A stretch of 53,042 nt of DNA from Paenibacillus sp. 1_12 (GCF_900114475.1 NZ_FOTE01000029.1:1-53042), one strand, 5' to 3'. Shown: positions 1-8,443, counted from the first letter of the stretch. Made by a program: numbers and translations. The notes: generated from the letters alone by a model not told the origin.

Positions 1-213
1 GCTCCGTGTTTCTTGATCTCAACATGCGTCAAAATCACTTATCCGGTCTTAGCTACCGTTTCCGGTAGTTATCCCGATCCTGCAGGCAGGTTGCCTACGT
101 GTTACTCACCCGTCCGCCGCTAACTGTTCCCGAAGGAACAATCCGCTCGACTTGCATGTATTAGGCACGCCGCCAGCGTTCGTCCTGAGCCAGGATCAAA
201 CTCTCCATTAAGG
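1..213 (-). rRNA. rrs: 16S ribosomal RNA, 5' end (partial)
   Basis: Read on the minus strand, the stretch ending near 210 carries the universal bacterial 16S start (GAGTTTGATCCTGGCTCAG) followed by the conserved first 200 bases. The helix around AACAGTTAGCGGCGGACGGG is of Paenibacillus type. The gene runs out of the window at base 1, so only about 210 of some 1550 bases are present. The exact 5' processing site is estimated, not seen. Its leader and promoters lie to the right. Confidence 0.97.
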
Positions 214-356
214 TAGAACTTGAATTGCACTCATTCGTCTTGCTGGCGAGAATTTGCATTCTCTTGTACTGCTATTTTACTCACTCGTTGATTCAGTTTT
301 CAAAGGACAATTCTTTTTTCGATCATTTTCGACATTCCGTCAAAAGCGACCTGATC
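214..356 (-). other. rRNA operon leader
   Basis: Transcribed leader between the last rRNA promoter and the 16S gene. On the minus strand it contains CCTTTGAAAACTGAA, the boxA-like motif often found in Bacillota rRNA leaders. The short forward-strand reading frames here look like chance. Confidence 0.75.
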
Positions 357-386
357 AATATACCACATTCATTCATTCAATTGCAA
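357..386 (-). promoter_or_regulatory. rRNA promoter, gene-proximal (third of three)
   Basis: On the minus strand: -35 TTGCAA (386 to 381), an 18-base spacer and -10 TATATT (362 to 357). It lies about 145 bases upstream of the 16S start. Confidence 0.8.
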
Positions 387-469
387 GTACTTTTTTTAAT
401 TTATTTCCGATGGTCAGATCATCCATCTTCTTGCTCTCTATGTATCACTTTCGCAACAGCAAGAATGTT

Positions 470-498
470 AATTTACCACGTTTGATCTTCGATTGCAA
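470..498 (-). promoter_or_regulatory. rRNA promoter, middle (second of three)
   Basis: On the minus strand: -35 TTGCAA (498 to 493), a 17-base spacer and -10 TAAATT (475 to 470). It is followed by a box, CTTGCTGTTGCGAAAGT, that also follows the distal promoter. Confidence 0.8.
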
Positions 499-590
499 GA
501 GTTTTTTTCTCAGCTCTGCAGATTAATTAAATGATCAAATCGTCCATCTATTTACTTCCTGCAGGTTACTTTCGCAACAGCAAGAAGACT

Positions 591-620
591 AATCTATCAT
601 GCTTACTACCTACATGGCAA
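591..620 (-). promoter_or_regulatory. rRNA promoter, distal (first of three)
   Basis: On the minus strand: -35 TTGCCA (620 to 615), an 18-base spacer and -10 TAGATT (596 to 591). It is the weakest match of the three. It shares its downstream sequence with the middle promoter unit, so the units look like tandem duplicates. Confidence 0.65.
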
Positions 621-639
621 GTCTTTTTTTAAATAAACG

Positions 640-950
640 GATTCTGGCAACCCAAACCCATTTAATGATTAATAATAGCGGACTATTACAACCTCGCTTT
701 TTCCATGCTGTATCTGCCTTTGTGCCACGACTAGCTGCTCAGATCCAAGTCATCGATATCCAGTCTTAGCTTCGCTGGTCGGGATTCGTACATACGGTGG
801 GATTGAAAGAAAACAGTAGCTTTTGTCAGAAAGTATATGTGTGATCAGTCACGAATAGACAAAACCTCCTCTTTTACATCGTATAAATAACTATAGAAAT
901 CATGTAAAATATTCCAGTAAACCCATATATCACTTTACCGAAGGGATGAT
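640..950. other. non-coding stretch upstream of rRNA promoters
   Basis: I find no convincing gene, RNA or terminator here. Short frames on both strands lack ribosome binding sites. The missing amino-terminal part of the integrase-like fragment to the right may once have lain here, but no coding trace is recognisable. Confidence 0.5.
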
Positions 951-1033
951 CTGCTATTATTACAGTTGATAAAATTCGATTCATTGAATCACAATGCATT
1001 AATCCACAAGACGCAATTATTATCCGGCTACTT

Positions 1034-1441
1034 ATGGAGGGCTTTGGTATCCACGAATTAGTATACTTAAAGAAGGATTCCTTAGATATGGAAAACCAGA
1101 TACTTACTTTAAAAGATTCATATGGAATCAAGAGACAGGTTACTGTAACGAAGAGGTGCCTTGATCTGTTCCAAAGTGCAGTCAATCAAACTAAATATAT
1201 TGTTAATAATGGCTACAGTCCAAGTAGACAGCTTTCTATAAATTTGCGTGACAGCGATTATCTCATCAAGGTAAGCTTGCAGGATTTCATAGCAAACCAA
1301 AGTATGATAACGGAGATGGATTCTGTTGTCTTACGAACGATATACATGCGTCTGAGAAGATTAGCCGAGTTTTTCAAAACACCTGAATTAATTCATTTAA
1401 CTTCAATAAAGCCTCAGCTGAAAGAAATTATATACGTTTGA
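1034..1441 (+). pseudogene. integrase-like / MrpR-like protein, amino-terminally truncated
   Basis: 135-residue frame resembling the first half of a tyrosine-recombinase catalytic domain. The pattern NPQDAIIIRLLMEGFGIHEL, found just before and after the first ATG, is like the 'NPRDRALL.LLYETGLRVSEL' start of that domain. It is followed by strand-like 'NQILTLKDSYGIKRQVTV'. No Arg-His-Arg-Tyr catalytic set is visible, so it may belong to the non-catalytic MrpR (YopR-like) phage-repressor group. The open frame continues left of the ATG to about 952 without a start or ribosome site, so the DNA-binding amino terminus is missing. A terminator-like hairpin follows the stop. Identity is inferred from pattern, not search. 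Confidence 0.45.
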
Positions 1442-1450
1442 TCGAACGAT

Positions 1451-1475
1451 GGGGGCTGAGAAGCCTCCTTTTTAT
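1451..1475 (+). terminator. rho-independent terminator
   Basis: GGGGGCT-gag-AAGCCTCC hairpin followed by TTTTTATTT, just after the integrase-like fragment. Confidence 0.6.
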
Positions 1476-1545
1476 TTGCATGAGAATCCATCCCGGCAGC
1501 CATACTGTGAAAGTAACTTTAGCTAATTGCTATAGGAGGGTAACA

Positions 1546-2136
1546 ATGATTAAACATAAATGGATCATTCCTGCTACTGAGAGACTTGGTTTTAAACTTG
1601 CAAAAGGGGAAGTCGTCCGAATAACCGATGTGGATGGTGCGCAGGTGGCTGATCTCGTGGCCTATCGTGCGGACGATACAAGCGAGCGCCTCGATCCTGG
1701 AGTAACTATGGATGCTTTGCATAAGATGAAAGTAAAACCTACAGACCTCATTTACTCCAATAAATACAGACCGCTGCTCACCGTGATAGCGGATACGGTA
1801 GGTCAGCACGATTTTATTAATCCCGCCTGCCGCTCTGAAATGTACGAGCTGCTGTACAACAAACAAAATCACGCCAGCTGCTATGAGAACCTGAACATGG
1901 CACTTACTCCTTTTGGTATAACACCGCCTGATCAACACTACCCGTTCAATCTGTTCATGAACACGGTGATTCAACCATCCGGGGACATTCAAATAAAAAA
2001 ACCGCTGTCCAAAGCCGGAGACTATATCGAACTTCGCGCAGAAATCGATCTGATTATCGCTATATCTGCTTGCCCGTGTGCAGAAAGCGATTGTAATGGA
2101 TACGTATGTACATCTATAGAGGTGGAAATTGTGTAG
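1546..2136 (+). CDS. ycgI: DUF1989 (urea carboxylase-associated family) protein, YcgI-like
   Basis: 196 residues. The start at 1546 is chosen because AGGAGGG lies just upstream; an upstream GTG/ATG extension has no ribosome site. The sequence GEVVRITDVDGAQVADLVAY near the amino terminus and the cysteine-rich end (ACPCAESDCNG) are hallmarks of DUF1989, a cupin-like family. The two cysteines and the acidic residues probably bind metal. Members sit beside urea carboxylase or amino-acid transport genes; their reaction is not settled. In Bacillus subtilis the relatives YcgI, YcgF, YcgG and YcgH are encoded together, and the next three genes here match those, so a shared role in amino-acid or amine metabolism is likely. 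Confidence 0.8.
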   Translation: MIKHKWIIPATERLGFKLAKGEVVRITDVDGAQVADLVAYRADDTSERLDPGVTMDALHKMKVKPTDLIYSNKYRPLLTVIADTVGQHDFINPACRSEMYELLYNKQNHASCYENLNMALTPFGITPPDQHYPFNLFMNTVIQPSGDIQIKKPLSKAGDYIELRAEIDLIIAISACPCAESDCNGYVCTSIEVEIV

Positions 2137-2209
2137 ACTCTTCTAACATAGGATGTCCTTGAATACAATGACCTGTACAAGTCTTTGTATGACCCAAGGA
2201 GGTATGGGA

Positions 2210-2836
2210 ATGAACACATTTTTCACCTATATGTTTCTCGGCATATCCTTATCTGCACCCATTGGTCCCATTAACGCTGCTCAACTGGATAGGGGAGCCC
2301 GATTCGGCTTTACTCATGCATGGCTGATCGGGATGGGTGCGATGTGTGCCGATTTAGTATACATGCTGCTGATTTATTTTGGTCTGGCCCATTTCTTAAG
2401 CACACCTTTTATGAAAACCTTTTTGTGGCTTTTCGGTTGCTTTGTGTTAGTTTACACAGGCGTGGAGACACTTCAAAATATAAAAAAAATGCCGGGAACT
2501 GAAACCCGGGACGTACAATCCAAAATGACCTCTTTCCGCTCCGGTTTTATGATGGCGCTGATGAATCCACTTAACATTTTATTTTGGCTCGGCATTTATG
2601 GGTCCATTCTGGCGGAAAGTATGCATAAATACGGCATGTCTCAAATGCTTTGGCATAGCTTAGGCATTTTTGCCGGTATCCTGTTATGGGATGTTGTTAT
2701 GGCCGCGCTGGCAAGCTCCTTTCATAAATTCGGCAATCGCACCACGCTGCAAACTATTTCAGCCTTGGCAGGTCTCTCGCTTATTGGCTTTGGAGTTTAT
2801 TTTGGATATCAGGCATTTCTCCAGCTTACCCGTTAG
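2210..2836 (+). CDS. ycgF: LysE/RhtB-family amino-acid exporter, YcgF-like
   Basis: 208 residues, about the family's normal length, with about six hydrophobic segments. The amino terminus FLGISLSAPIGPINAAQL matches the LysE signature (G-x-x-x-x-x-x-P-GP). ATG 2210 is preferred over ATG 2204 because AAGGAGG sits 7 bases upstream of it and only 1 base from the other. Proteins of this family export basic or neutral amino acids by proton antiport; the substrate here cannot be read. It follows the DUF1989 gene by 73 bases in the same direction and is probably cotranscribed with it. Confidence 0.85.
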   Translation: MNTFFTYMFLGISLSAPIGPINAAQLDRGARFGFTHAWLIGMGAMCADLVYMLLIYFGLAHFLSTPFMKTFLWLFGCFVLVYTGVETLQNIKKMPGTETRDVQSKMTSFRSGFMMALMNPLNILFWLGIYGSILAESMHKYGMSQMLWHSLGIFAGILLWDVVMAALASSFHKFGNRTTLQTISALAGLSLIGFGVYFGYQAFLQLTR

Positions 2837-2926
2837 CAAATCCGATTATTGAGCGACCCTAAGGGCATTCACCCATATAACCTCCAACGCATAGTATGCA
2901 CCGTACTAGTGAAGGAGGATTTTTAC

Positions 2927-3700
2927 ATGGTTGACTTAACTACCAAGGTCTGGCTTGATGATCATCTGTCCGACCTTGCGGAATGGCAGCAGGATGCCTA
3001 TCGCCAATTCGGGAGTATGATTGCAGATCCTGATCAGAGGTACCCTTGTATTCCGGGACGCCAAGGCTTTCTTACCAACAATCTGCGGTACGGATTCGCT
3101 GCAGACCCCAGATCCGAGCAGGCCGTTGTGGATGTTGCACAGCTTTTAAAACAATATGGCGCCTGCTCACGTGAAACCGGCAAATACGCTTCACTCGTTA
3201 TATTTTTCAACACACCTGGAGAGCTTGTAGATGAGTCCTCTTTAGAAGACTTCGAACTGATTTTCTGGTCCGTTCTGAACCGGGTCAGCGCTAATGACCC
3301 AACCCCTTGGCCTGATCACATTTCCACAGACCCTTCCGATCCATCCTGGGAGTTCTGCTATGACGGGCATCCGTATTTCGCCTTTTGCGGGACTCCTGTC
3401 CATCAAATTCGCAAAAGCCGAAGAACCCCTTATTTTCTCATTGCCTTTCAGCCCCGATGGGTATTCGACGAAATTAACGATTCGACCCCTTTTGGACGTA
3501 ACATGAAGAAGCTTATTCGTCAAAAATTAGTCGACTACGACGGCGTACCGGCACATCCCTCTCTGAAATGGTATGGACAAGAAAATAATCAGGAATGGAA
3601 GCAGTATTATTTGCGTGATGATGAATCCGTGCCTTCCAAATGTCCTTTTACTTATATGAAAAACAAATTTAAAGCTATGGGTGTACGTTTTCATAAATAG
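2927..3700 (+). CDS. ycgG: YqcI/YcgG-family protein
   Basis: 257 residues from ATG 2927, which has GAAGGAGG at good spacing; frame upstream of it is non-coding. The family is recognised by the FGSMIADPDQRYPCIPG region, the aromatic stretch PYFLIAFQPRWVFDEIN and the carboxy-terminal CPF motif (SKCPFTYM). It looks soluble. Its function is unknown to me; some relatives are encoded beside amino-acid-modifying enzymes. It sits 90 bases after the LysE-type exporter. Order and identity match the Bacillus ycgF-ycgG neighbourhood. Confidence 0.8.
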   Translation: MVDLTTKVWLDDHLSDLAEWQQDAYRQFGSMIADPDQRYPCIPGRQGFLTNNLRYGFAADPRSEQAVVDVAQLLKQYGACSRETGKYASLVIFFNTPGELVDESSLEDFELIFWSVLNRVSANDPTPWPDHISTDPSDPSWEFCYDGHPYFAFCGTPVHQIRKSRRTPYFLIAFQPRWVFDEINDSTPFGRNMKKLIRQKLVDYDGVPAHPSLKWYGQENNQEWKQYYLRDDESVPSKCPFTYMKNKFKAMGVRFHK

Positions 3701-3711
3701 CGGGAACTTGA

Positions 3712-5028
3712 TTATGCCGGATCTTTTATTGTTTTATTCCCTTTATATAGCCTCCATGCTGCAACCAGTCCGATAGCCAAGACAATTAGAAGACTAGACC
3801 AAAAGCCAGGCCTGCCTGTTTCTTCCAATAAAGGTCCAGTAACAGCTGAGGCAATAAGGAGGATGGCGATCCATGATTTTACCTGACCGCCTGCTTCCGG
3901 CTTGATCAGCTTGAGATAGGAAGCAAGGATAAATAACCATGTGTATAATATCACCAAACCAGCGGCTGTCGTGATATGCTCAAAAATTTGTTTAGGCATG
4001 AGCAGCGCGAGCAGGATGGATACACACAGTCCAAGTGTATTCACTCCAAGCGCGTATAACGGCAGCTTTCTTTTACCCCACGTATTCGCCATCCATTCAG
4101 GCGCATCGCCATCCTCGGCTAAAGCCATCAGCATTGTAGATATGGCATACAAGGAAGCAACGAGAATCGAAAACCCTGCTATAACCAGTACACCGCCCAG
4201 CACATACACTAGATAAGGCAATCCCATGACCTCTAGCGCTGCGATGAGCAAGCTTTTATCAGGAGTCACCCCCTCTTTGGTCACAAAAAGCAATGCCAAT
4301 CCGATTGAAAACACATAGAGAACCGTAATCGCAAGCAGCATCACTCTCCCTGCCTTAGGCGCCTCCTTGGGATCACGCAAATCCACTGCCATAAAACCCA
4401 TGACCTCAATGCCGCCAAAGGCATAAAATGCATAAAGAATCCCTTTCCAAGCACCCAGCCAGCCCGAATCGAACCACTCCGCTGCGCTGTGGCGAATAGG
4501 CTTTACACCGCCTGTGCCTTGTAGAAAAGCATATCCCGCCACCAGAATGAACATAACCACCGCGGCAATTTTAACAATAGCTAACAGATTCTCCACCTTA
4601 TTAATTCCACTTGACCCGAGTATGACGACCAAAAGAGCAAGTACCGCGTAACCGGCGGCGAGCATCCAAAGAGGAAACCCAGGAAGCCAGAATTGCGTAA
4701 AAATCCCGAGTGCTGTCAACGTGCTTCCCATAATCAACATCTCCGAGCACCAATAGACCCATCCCACACTAAAACCTGCCGAAGGGCCATACGCTTGTTT
4801 GGCATAAGTGCGAAAAGAGCCTTTTTGCGGGTGCAGAACGGTCATTTGAGCTAAAGCCTCATAAACAAAAAGAGTCGCAAAAGCAGCCAATATAAAAATA
4901 AGCAAAATCCAAAAACCGCTTTTTTGAATCGCAATACTGGAACCAAGAAAGAAACCCGTTCCAATGGTACATCCAACACCAAATAGAGTTAACTGCCACC
5001 AGGCCAGCTTCCCTTGTGATGTTTCCAT
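3712..5028 (-). CDS. ycgH: amino-acid permease, APC superfamily, YcgH-like
   Basis: 438 residues with about 12 membrane segments. The amino terminus GVGCTIGTGFFLGSSIAIQKSG is the Gly-rich first helix of APC-type amino-acid/cation symporters. ATG 5028 is chosen for GGAGGG 7-8 bases upstream; the 18-residue extension before it is not supported. It converges on the YcgG gene with only 11 bases between the stops. With the DUF1989, LysE and YcgG genes it completes a YcgF/G/H/I-type set, suggesting import of an amino acid, processing, and export of a product. The substrate is unknown. Confidence 0.82.
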   Translation of the reverse strand: METSQGKLAWWQLTLFGVGCTIGTGFFLGSSIAIQKSGFWILLIFILAAFATLFVYEALAQMTVLHPQKGSFRTYAKQAYGPSAGFSVGWVYWCSEMLIMGSTLTALGIFTQFWLPGFPLWMLAAGYAVLALLVVILGSSGINKVENLLAIVKIAAVVMFILVAGYAFLQGTGGVKPIRHSAAEWFDSGWLGAWKGILYAFYAFGGIEVMGFMAVDLRDPKEAPKAGRVMLLAITVLYVFSIGLALLFVTKEGVTPDKSLLIAALEVMGLPYLVYVLGGVLVIAGFSILVASLYAISTMLMALAEDGDAPEWMANTWGKRKLPLYALGVNTLGLCVSILLALLMPKQIFEHITTAAGLVILYTWLFILASYLKLIKPEAGGQVKSWIAILLIASAVTGPLLEETGRPGFWSSLLIVLAIGLVAAWRLYKGNKTIKDPA

Positions 5029-5117
5029 GAACCATCCCTCCACATCCTTAATCTCGGAGTCAAGATAAAGAAAACCCGGCACAGGTTGTATAGACCCGTA
5101 CCGGATTATTGTCCATA

Positions 5118-5750
5118 TTAATGAATGGTCGTGACTGCATTTGCGGGCATTTGCGGTTTTCCGGTTGCGGGCACAAATGCGTTCAGCATTTGTTGGGCGT
5201 CGGATGCTGCCAATTGCGGCACTTGATAGTAGGCATGTTTGTTTTGATACATAAAAATTTCATAAGCCATTTCAATGAAATTTTCCACTTGGGAAGCCAA
5301 TACCCGCCGTACGACCGGATTCGTCACTTCAGCGGCACACATCGTCAAGGTGGAAGCGTGAGTTTTGATCAGACCGAGCATATGCCCGCTAATCCCTGCA
5401 TCCTTCACATCAGCCAAGGATTGATTCGGTTTCTTAGGCTGGGTTGGTTTGATACCAAAGATTGGCTGCGTCACATTTTTAATCATATACGTGGATGTTT
5501 CCTGGCTTGGCTTTTGTCCTGTTGTGAAACATTCTGCCGTCAGGTTGTATTGGGAAAGCGTGAAATTATATTGACGATCCAATATGTCCAGAAGCTCTTG
5601 ATCCTGAACAAATTGTCTGAAAATCATAAATTGATCCAATACATTGATCGTGCATCCTAACACTTCATGCATATCAAAAAGCTCATGGCCCCCATGATTC
5701 ATTTGCTGCGAGCCTTGGGTGGTACTGCTGGTTTGGGTTTGCTGCTGCAT
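5118..5750 (-). CDS. spore coat protein, coat-F-like
   Basis: 210 residues. Two helical blocks separated by a Pro-rich linker resemble the coat F (CotF) fold: 'TINVLDQFMIFRQFVQDQELLDILDRQYNFTLSQYNLTAECF' and 'MCAAEVTNPVVRRVLASQVENFIEMAYEIFMYQNKHAYY'. The Gln/Thr-rich amino terminus and the Tyr-Gln end are usual for small coat proteins. AGGAG precedes the ATG. It would act in the spore coat of the developing forespore. It is a single gene convergent with nothing; a sporulation sigma promoter is expected but not identified. Confidence 0.75.
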   Translation of the reverse strand: MQQQTQTSSTTQGSQQMNHGGHELFDMHEVLGCTINVLDQFMIFRQFVQDQELLDILDRQYNFTLSQYNLTAECFTTGQKPSQETSTYMIKNVTQPIFGIKPTQPKKPNQSLADVKDAGISGHMLGLIKTHASTLTMCAAEVTNPVVRRVLASQVENFIEMAYEIFMYQNKHAYYQVPQLAASDAQQMLNAFVPATGKPQMPANAVTTIH

Positions 5751-5863
5751 CTCGAAGTCTCCTTTTATGTTTGGATTGAGTTAACTTCGATAATATGCGT
5801 AATTTCAGATTAACTTATACGAGAGCCAAAATGCCTAAGTTAGGGCTCGGATCTGTTTGCACG

Positions 5864-5899
5864 AAAAAAATCCTTTCTTAGACAATTGCTAAGAAAGGA
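5864..5899 (-). terminator. rho-independent terminator
   Basis: Perfect 11-bp inverted repeat TCCTTTCTTAG with a 7-base loop. On the minus strand it is followed by seven T, so it ends the small gene at 5927-6073. Confidence 0.85.
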
Positions 5900-5926
5900 T
5901 TCTGGGTTTTGTTAAAGTAAAGCTAC

Positions 5927-6073
5927 CTAATCTTCATGGTTTAAGGCATCTTGATGTCTACGATCATTTGTATCCTGCTGTAATTGCTGTGCTTGATGGC
6001 TGTTCGCCGCTGACTTACGTAAATCCTTATTTACATTTTGCAAATTTTTATCTCTGCTTTTTGACTTTGTCAT
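5927..6073 (-). CDS. small hydrophilic protein, 48 residues
   Basis: A short gene starting MTKSKSRDKNLQNVNKDLRK and ending NHED, very rich in Lys, Arg, Gln, Asn and Asp, with no hydrophobic segment. AGGAG lies about 10 bases before the ATG, a promoter-like pair lies upstream (6110-6138), and a strong terminator follows at 5864-5899; together these make it a real one-gene unit. Composition and size are like minor small acid-soluble spore proteins (SspO/SspP type), but I see no clear match, so the spore role is only a guess from composition and the adjacent coat gene. Confidence 0.7.
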   Translation of the reverse strand: MTKSKSRDKNLQNVNKDLRKSAANSHQAQQLQQDTNDRRHQDALNHED

Positions 6074-6109
6074 TGTTAGCTTGCTCCTCTGCTCAATAGG
6101 TGTACTTTA

Positions 6110-6138
6110 TTAATAGGAATTGTCCCTTAATACTGTAA
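6110..6138 (-). promoter_or_regulatory. possible promoter of the 48-residue gene
   Basis: On the minus strand TTACAG, a 17-base spacer and TATTAA, ending about 37 bases before the start codon. It fits sigma-A spacing; a sporulation sigma could be used instead. Confidence 0.4.
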
Positions 6139-6170
6139 CCATTTAAGCTGGAAAAAATGCCGGATTTGGA

Positions 6171-7247
6171 TCATTTACCTGAAGCTTGCTCCAGAACTGC
6201 ATCCATTTCAGCATTATTTGTGGACTTCGTGTTTCCAGAAAAGTGATTGCCTGTCGAAAGCAGCTTAAAGTTCAGCATCTCTCCTGCTCCATGAGCGATA
6301 CATTCCATCGGCTTTTCAGCCAAATAAACAGGAATACCCGTTTCTTTCTGCAGCCTTTGATCCAGTCCATGCAATAAGGCTCCTCCTCCGCACAACAGCA
6401 TGCCCCGCTCCACCAAATCCCCTGCCAGTTCAGGAGGACATTGCTCCATAGTCAATCGAATCGTATCCACAATCGACATAGAGAATTGATCTACGATCTC
6501 ATAAATCTCCCTGGACGTAATAGAAATCGTTTTGGGCAGCCCTTCCATCATATCATTACCTCTGATATCCATCCGTACGTCGCCTTCCGGTATTATCGCA
6601 GAAGCCAAATTTTTCTTAATCTCTTCTGCCGTTCGCTCGCCAATAACCAAATTGTACTTTCTTTTAACGTATTCAATGATGTCCTGATCGAGCGACAGGC
6701 CTCCAATCCGCACATATTCACTGACAACAATCCCACCCAGCGAGATTAAAGCCACTTGACTCGTCCCACCACCAATGTCAACAACCATACTTCCGATAGG
6801 GTCTGCTACGGGAAGTCCCGCTCCAATAGCCGCAGCCAGCGGCTCTTCGATCGTTACCGATCTTCGCCCGCCTTTATGTACGATCATCTCCTCGACTGCC
6901 CGTTTCTGCACGGCTGTAATTCCGCATCGCACAGAAATGTACACTTGAGAACCGCGAATCCATTTATACTTCATTTTTATTTTACTTATAAAATGTTTGA
7001 GCATCGCTGAAGTCATATCGAAGTTAGCAATAACTCCGTCTTTTAAAGGGTATATGACCTCCAAATTGGCAGGCGTTCTCCCAATCATCGCATAAGCCTC
7101 ATCGCCAAATGCTTCGATTTGTCCTGAATCTTTATGAATTGCGACCACAGATGGTTCACGCAAAACAATGCCAACACCTTGTTGATAAATTAAAGTATTA
7201 CAAGTACCCAGATCAACGCCGAACAGTTGTTCAAACCTTTTAAACAT
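6171..7247 (-). CDS. MreB/Mbl-family actin-like cell-shape protein
   Basis: 358 residues. Actin-fold nucleotide motifs are in place: phosphate-1 GVDLGTCNTLIY, phosphate-2 VVDIGGGTSQVAL, and the adenosine motif MLLCGGGALLHGL. The start is ATG 7247 because GAGGGAG is 7 bases upstream; the GTG two codons earlier overlaps it. MreB proteins polymerise under the membrane and guide lateral wall synthesis. This copy lacks mreC and mreD neighbours and carries an extra polar tail of about 30 residues, so it is a stand-alone paralogue of MreBH or Mbl type rather than the dcw-linked mreB. Confidence 0.88.
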   Translation of the reverse strand: MFKRFEQLFGVDLGTCNTLIYQQGVGIVLREPSVVAIHKDSGQIEAFGDEAYAMIGRTPANLEVIYPLKDGVIANFDMTSAMLKHFISKIKMKYKWIRGSQVYISVRCGITAVQKRAVEEMIVHKGGRRSVTIEEPLAAAIGAGLPVADPIGSMVVDIGGGTSQVALISLGGIVVSEYVRIGGLSLDQDIIEYVKRKYNLVIGERTAEEIKKNLASAIIPEGDVRMDIRGNDMMEGLPKTISITSREIYEIVDQFSMSIVDTIRLTMEQCPPELAGDLVERGMLLCGGGALLHGLDQRLQKETGIPVYLAEKPMECIAHGAGEMLNFKLLSTGNHFSGNTKSTNNAEMDAVLEQASGK

Positions 7248-7443
7248 AGACACGCTCCCTCTCGCTGTTCCAACAGACTCGGCCGTAAGCAGCAGTGTAC
7301 ACTATTAAACACGTTATTTGTCATACTGTTCGCGTCACACTTTCCTTCTCTGGGGGTAGAATCAATGATCTCCAGATCATGGAAATTCTTGTTTATCGCA
7401 ATGAAGGAAAAGCCTTGTAGGGTAGAACTATGTATTGAATCCT

Positions 7444-7471
7444 TTGCACAAGTGTAGTTTTTTCGTATAAT
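7444..7471 (+). promoter_or_regulatory. sigma-A promoter
   Basis: TTGCAC, a 16-base spacer and a consensus TATAAT, directed at the small membrane-protein gene at 7512. Confidence 0.7.
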
Positions 7472-7511
7472 CAGGGTATGGGAAAGGGGTTGGTTCAGGC
7501 TGAACAAGAAA

Positions 7512-7757
7512 ATGAATATATTTTCGATAATAAGTTTTGTATGTGCTCTAGCCGTTATCATCTTAGCAAGCTATTCCTTATTCCATATTGAAAATTACCA
7601 ATATATACGCTATTCGCAGCTTGGATTAGGATTCATGTTATTATTTTCGAGCCTTTCAGCATTCAAACGAAAAAATAAGAACATCGGCATCATCAATCTT
7701 TGTGTTTCTTTAATTGTTTTTTATGCTTTCTTTCAAATCCTATTCACTCAAAGTTAA
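7512..7757 (+). CDS. small membrane protein, DUF3953/YczI-like
   Basis: 81 residues with three hydrophobic segments (about 4-22, 34-48 and 58-78) separated by a basic SAFKRKNKN turn, a layout like the YczI/DUF3953 family. A good promoter lies 40 bases upstream. The ATG has only a weak ribosome site; the purine-rich GGAAAGGGG is 20 bases away but 10 bases from an in-frame CTG at 7500, so the true start may be that CTG. Function unknown. Confidence 0.65.
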   Translation: MNIFSIISFVCALAVIILASYSLFHIENYQYIRYSQLGLGFMLLFSSLSAFKRKNKNIGIINLCVSLIVFYAFFQILFTQS

Positions 7758-7810
7758 GAGCAATCTGAAGCCTTTATCAGTACGATCATGCCAGAAGAGG
7801 AGCATCACGA

Positions 7811-8374
7811 ATGAAAAACATGCTAAAAAAAGCTTTATTACCAGCCTTAGCTTTAAGTCTTATGTTCGTCATACCCGCTATAGCTACTGAATCCTCCAGC
7901 ACTACAACTACTAATACTACTACGGGAAATACGCAAGCTTCCATCGCAGCAGCTTCTTCGCCGTCCATATCCTTTCAAATTCCAATGCACGATTATTGCA
8001 GTGTCGATAACCCGTTTGATTTTGGATTCCAAATATCGAATGCAAACAGTGGGACAGCTAATATAACTTTATTCTTATATCAGAAGGACGGCAGCATACT
8101 GCAAGATGAGGGAATTTCCTCGGCAGGCTTGGAATCGACCATTATCCCAGGACGATCCTTAACCCTGGCTGGAAATGCCACGGCGTTCTATCATATGAAT
8201 TTTGGCAATCATAATAAATGCGACCAACGTATTTACTCGGGAAAAATTGTTGTCAACGAAGGACAAGCATCATTGCTTGCCAAGGGATGGGTATATCGAA
8301 GAATTGGGTCTGAAACCAAGCTATCCGAGCTTATCACTATCAATCAAAACAAATCATTTGATCTAATTAAATAA
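7811..8374 (+). CDS. secreted protein of unknown function
   Basis: 187 residues beginning with a signal peptide: MKNMLKKALLPAL, then a hydrophobic core, with likely cleavage after AIA near residue 25. A Thr/Ser-rich stretch (about 27-45) follows, then a probable beta-sandwich region with strands such as GFQISNANSGTANITLFLYQ. Two cysteines (DYCSV and NKCDQR) could form a disulphide. AGAGGAG precedes the start by about 10 bases. It lies 53 bases after the small membrane-protein gene in the same direction, so the two may be cotranscribed. I do not recognise the family. Confidence 0.7.
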   Translation: MKNMLKKALLPALALSLMFVIPAIATESSSTTTTNTTTGNTQASIAAASSPSISFQIPMHDYCSVDNPFDFGFQISNANSGTANITLFLYQKDGSILQDEGISSAGLESTIIPGRSLTLAGNATAFYHMNFGNHNKCDQRIYSGKIVVNEGQASLLAKGWVYRRIGSETKLSELITINQNKSFDLIK

Positions 8375-8378
8375 GACT

Positions 8379-8402
8379 GCTATCACGCCCATCTGTGATA
8401 GC
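8379..8402. terminator. hairpin after the secreted-protein gene
   Basis: GCTATCAC and GTGATAGC with an 8-base loop, between the convergent secreted-protein and phosphoesterase genes. The T-run is poor, so it is a weak terminator or only a 3' stabiliser. Confidence 0.45.
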
Positions 8403-8443
8403 TTGGAGTGTAAACAGCAGATTGCAGGACACCATGGAGAACA

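Noticed and set aside
874-1185. 103-residue minus-strand frame
   Set aside because: It is the antisense of the better integrase-like frame and has no ribosome site.
5109-5660. 183-residue plus-strand frame
   Set aside because: Antisense shadow of the coat-F-like gene.
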